Of a stretch of 64,000 bases of DNA, positions 62,119 through 64,000 are shown piece after piece. The stretch is from Microlunatus soli (GTDB lineage Bacteria > Actinomycetota > Actinomycetes > Propionibacteriales > Propionibacteriaceae). Under the pieces are notes generated by a model that worked only from the letters and a program-made list of their open reading frames with translations, was not told the DNA's origin and ran no database searches. Both the position numbers and the translations under genes were made by a program. The stretch covers positions 6,014,001 through 6,078,000 of the forward strand of contig NZ_LT629772.1 of the NCBI RefSeq assembly GCF_900105385.1, in the 5' to 3' direction. Position 1 is the stretch's first letter. Each line of letters starts with the position of its first letter.

Positions 62119-64000
62119 ATGCAGATCACGGATCTCCCGTTGATCAATACGGTCTCGGAGCCGACCGTGCACCCGGACGGGCGGTACGCGGTCTGCGCGG
62201 TGACCCGCGCCGATCCGGCAGCCGACAGCTACGTCGGCCAACTCTGGCGGGTCCCGCTGCCGGACACCGACAACGGGCTCGCCGACCACGACCGGGAACC
62301 CCGCCGGTTGACCCGCGGCTTCCGGGACAGCGCACCGCGGTTCTCACCGATCGGTGGACTGATCGCCTTCCTCCGCTCCGAACCCGGTGCAGCACCCCAG
62401 TTGTACGTGGTGGACGCCGCCGGCGGCGAACCGGTGCAGGTGACCGACCGCAAGCTGGGTGTCCAGGAGTTCGCCTGGTCCCCGGACGGCAACCGGCTCG
62501 CCTTCATCAGTCGCGAACCGGAGCCGGGCCGCTACGGCAGCGTCGAGGGTCTGGCGGCCGGGGCGGAACCGGCCCGCCGGATCACTACGGTGCTCTACCA
62601 ACAGAACGGACTGGGTTACGACCACGACCGACCGGCCCTGGTCTACCTCGTCGACACCCCCGACGTGTACGCCGAGCCGGTGGCGCAGCCCGCACCGACG
62701 GCCGACGGGCCGGCGGACCCGCTGCCGGTGGTTGCCGAGCCGACCTTGATCAGCTCGACGACAGACACCGATCACCACGGGCTGAGCTTCGCTCCGGACG
62801 GCAACAGTGTGGCGACCATCGCCGCCGTGCATCCCGGTCGCGACCTCGACCGGCGGAACGACATCGTGATCATCGCGATCGACGACGACCGGTTCGACGA
62901 GGACGCTGATCAGGACGTCTCGGAGGAGCAGGACGACTCGGGCGTCCAGTACGAGACATCGGTGATCACGGCCGACCACGGTCCGTTCATGATCAACTCG
63001 ATCGCCTACGGACCGGACGGGCGGCTGTGGTTCGAGGCCGTCGATCTCGGCCCGGACGGTGTGGACTTCGTCGGACGCAACGGCGCGGTGTATCTGATCA
63101 CCGGGGACGACCAGCCGCCGGTGATGATCACCGACCCGAAGGCCTCCGACGTCGGCGAGCAGTGCAGCACGATCGTGCCCGGCGCCGACGGCACCGCACT
63201 GGTCGTCCTCGGTGACCGGGGGAGTCACCAGTTGCTGCGGGTCTCCGAGACCGAACAGCAGCGGCTGACCGACGGCCCCGTTGCGGTCACCGGGATCGCG
63301 GCGGCCGGGTCGCCGGACGGCAGCACCGGTCCGATCGTGATCAGCTACAGCGATCCTGACAGCTTCGGCGACCTCGGCCTGCCGTCCGGCGACGGTGGGA
63401 TACGGCGACTGACCGACTTCTCCGCGGCTGTCCGCCGGCAGGGACTGGTGACTCCGAAGGAGCTGATCATCACCGGGCGGGACGGTTACCCGGTGCACGG
63501 CTGGCTCGCCGTCCCGGACGGGCCGGGCCCCTTCCCGGCGCTGTTGATGATCCACGGCGGCCCGTTCGCCGGCTACGGCGTCGGCGCCTTCGACGAGGTC
63601 CAGGTGCTGGTCGATGCCGGCTACGCGGTCGCCTTCTGCAACCCGCGGGGATCCCGCGGCTGCGGTGAGCATCACGGCCGAGCGATCCGGCGGCAGATGG
63701 GCACCGTCGATCATGCCGACGTGGTGGACTTCTTCGACGGCGCGCTGCGCTCCGACGATCGACTGGACGCCTCTCGGACCGGGATCCTGGGAGGTTCCTA
63801 CGGCGGCTATCTGACCGCCTGGACCATCGCCCATGATCATCGTTGGGCCGGTGCGATCGTCGAGCGGGGTTTCCTGGATCCGGAACTGTTCCAGGGAACC
63901 AGCGATATCGGGTCGTTCTTCGGGGTGGAGTACGTCGGCGAGGACCGGGGGCGGATCCGGGAGCAGAGCCCGCAGGCCAAGGCCGGCGACGTCAGCACGC
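62119..64000 (+). CDS. S9 family prolyl-oligopeptidase-type serine peptidase, truncated by the window end
   Basis: About 627 codons are visible and the frame is open to the edge. The N-terminal part is a WD40-like beta-propeller with repeated 'FSP...' and 'AWSPDGNRLAFISREPE' segments. The catalytic domain starts near residue 440, with 'ALLMIHGGPFAGYGVGAFDEV' and nucleophile Ser560 in 'LGGSYGGYLTAW'. The Asp and His of the triad should lie past the window. It resembles dipeptidyl/acylaminoacyl peptidases. No signal peptide is visible. GAAAGG at 62104-62109 supports ATG 62119. Confidence 0.92.
   Translation, partial: MQITDLPLINTVSEPTVHPDGRYAVCAVTRADPAADSYVGQLWRVPLPDTDNGLADHDREPRRLTRGFRDSAPRFSPIGGLIAFLRSEPGAAPQLYVVDAAGGEPVQVTDRKLGVQEFAWSPDGNRLAFISREPEPGRYGSVEGLAAGAEPARRITTVLYQQNGLGYDHDRPALVYLVDTPDVYAEPVAQPAPTADGPADPLPVVAEPTLISSTTDTDHHGLSFAPDGNSVATIAAVHPGRDLDRRNDIVIIAIDDDRFDEDADQDVSEEQDDSGVQYETSVITADHGPFMINSIAYGPDGRLWFEAVDLGPDGVDFVGRNGAVYLITGDDQPPVMITDPKASDVGEQCSTIVPGADGTALVVLGDRGSHQLLRVSETEQQRLTDGPVAVTGIAAAGSPDGSTGPIVISYSDPDSFGDLGLPSGDGGIRRLTDFSAAVRRQGLVTPKELIITGRDGYPVHGWLAVPDGPGPFPALLMIHGGPFAGYGVGAFDEVQVLVDAGYAVAFCNPRGSRGCGEHHGRAIRRQMGTVDHADVVDFFDGALRSDDRLDASRTGILGGSYGGYLTAWTIAHDHRWAGAIVERGFLDPELFQGTSDIGSFFGVEYVGEDRGRIREQSPQAKAGDVST

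Overview
The window is about 64 kb of very GC-rich, gene-dense DNA with strong GC bias at third codon positions, frequent GTG and TTG starts, and many 1-8 base gene overlaps. Gene content points to an actinobacterium, most likely in the Propionibacteriaceae (for example Microlunatus or a relative). It has a GlgE-type glucan pathway, an isobutyryl-CoA mutase, paired DUF3349 genes beside a Pit phosphate transporter, and a metallophosphoesterase of the family I remember as PPA1498. The taxonomic placement is inference. I saw no rRNA, tRNA, CRISPR array, phage or transposase gene.

Layout. 0-2 kb: C-terminus of a MeaB-like chaperone, a small membrane protein with a PH-domain protein, and a MarR regulator. 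2.2-8.4 kb: a MocR-type regulator divergent from a Pht5-like protein, a nitrilase-family amidase and a polar amino-acid ABC transporter. 8.4-12.2 kb: isobutyryl-CoA mutase large subunit, an HxlR regulator divergent from a DHFR-like reductase, and an alpha/beta hydrolase. 12.3-14.5 kb: the Pit operon behind a PHO-box-like repeat. 14.7-23 kb: mixed housekeeping genes, a double-RCK ion channel, phosphoglucomutase, a glycosyltransferase, a toxin-antitoxin pair and a GNAT/Nudix protein. A 152-bp inverted-repeat element lies between the channel and phosphoglucomutase genes.

23.1-28.8 kb: the glgE-mak-glgB operon. 28.9-41.5 kb: a sugar locus with a NagB-like protein, a LacI regulator, a Gfo/Idh/MocA oxidoreductase, a complete SBP_bac_5 transporter with a fused double ATPase, a large esterase and a second oxidoreductase. 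Operator-like palindromes are shared between these units. 42.3-43.5 kb: a class I DAHP synthase preceded by an aromatic-rich leader peptide and mutually exclusive RNA hairpins, which look like an attenuator. 43.5-50.7 kb: a kinase-like protein, a methyltransferase, a VOC protein, a phosphatase, then an MFS transporter, metallophosphoesterase and second LacI regulator. 50.7-60.3 kb: glycogen phosphorylase, a nucleotidyltransferase, an atypical Nramp-family transporter, a TetR/NmrA pair and debranching enzyme GlgX. 60.5-64 kb: enoyl-CoA hydratase, a DUF3592 protein and a truncated S9 peptidase.

Carbon storage dominates. Pgm, GlgB, GlgE, maltokinase, GlgP and GlgX together can build and degrade alpha-glucan, although TreS and GlgC are not in the window. 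Much of the novelty is in regulation: perfect or near-perfect palindromes sit at many promoters, several genes look leaderless, and the aro leader and the 152-bp repeat are structured elements that gene annotation alone would miss.
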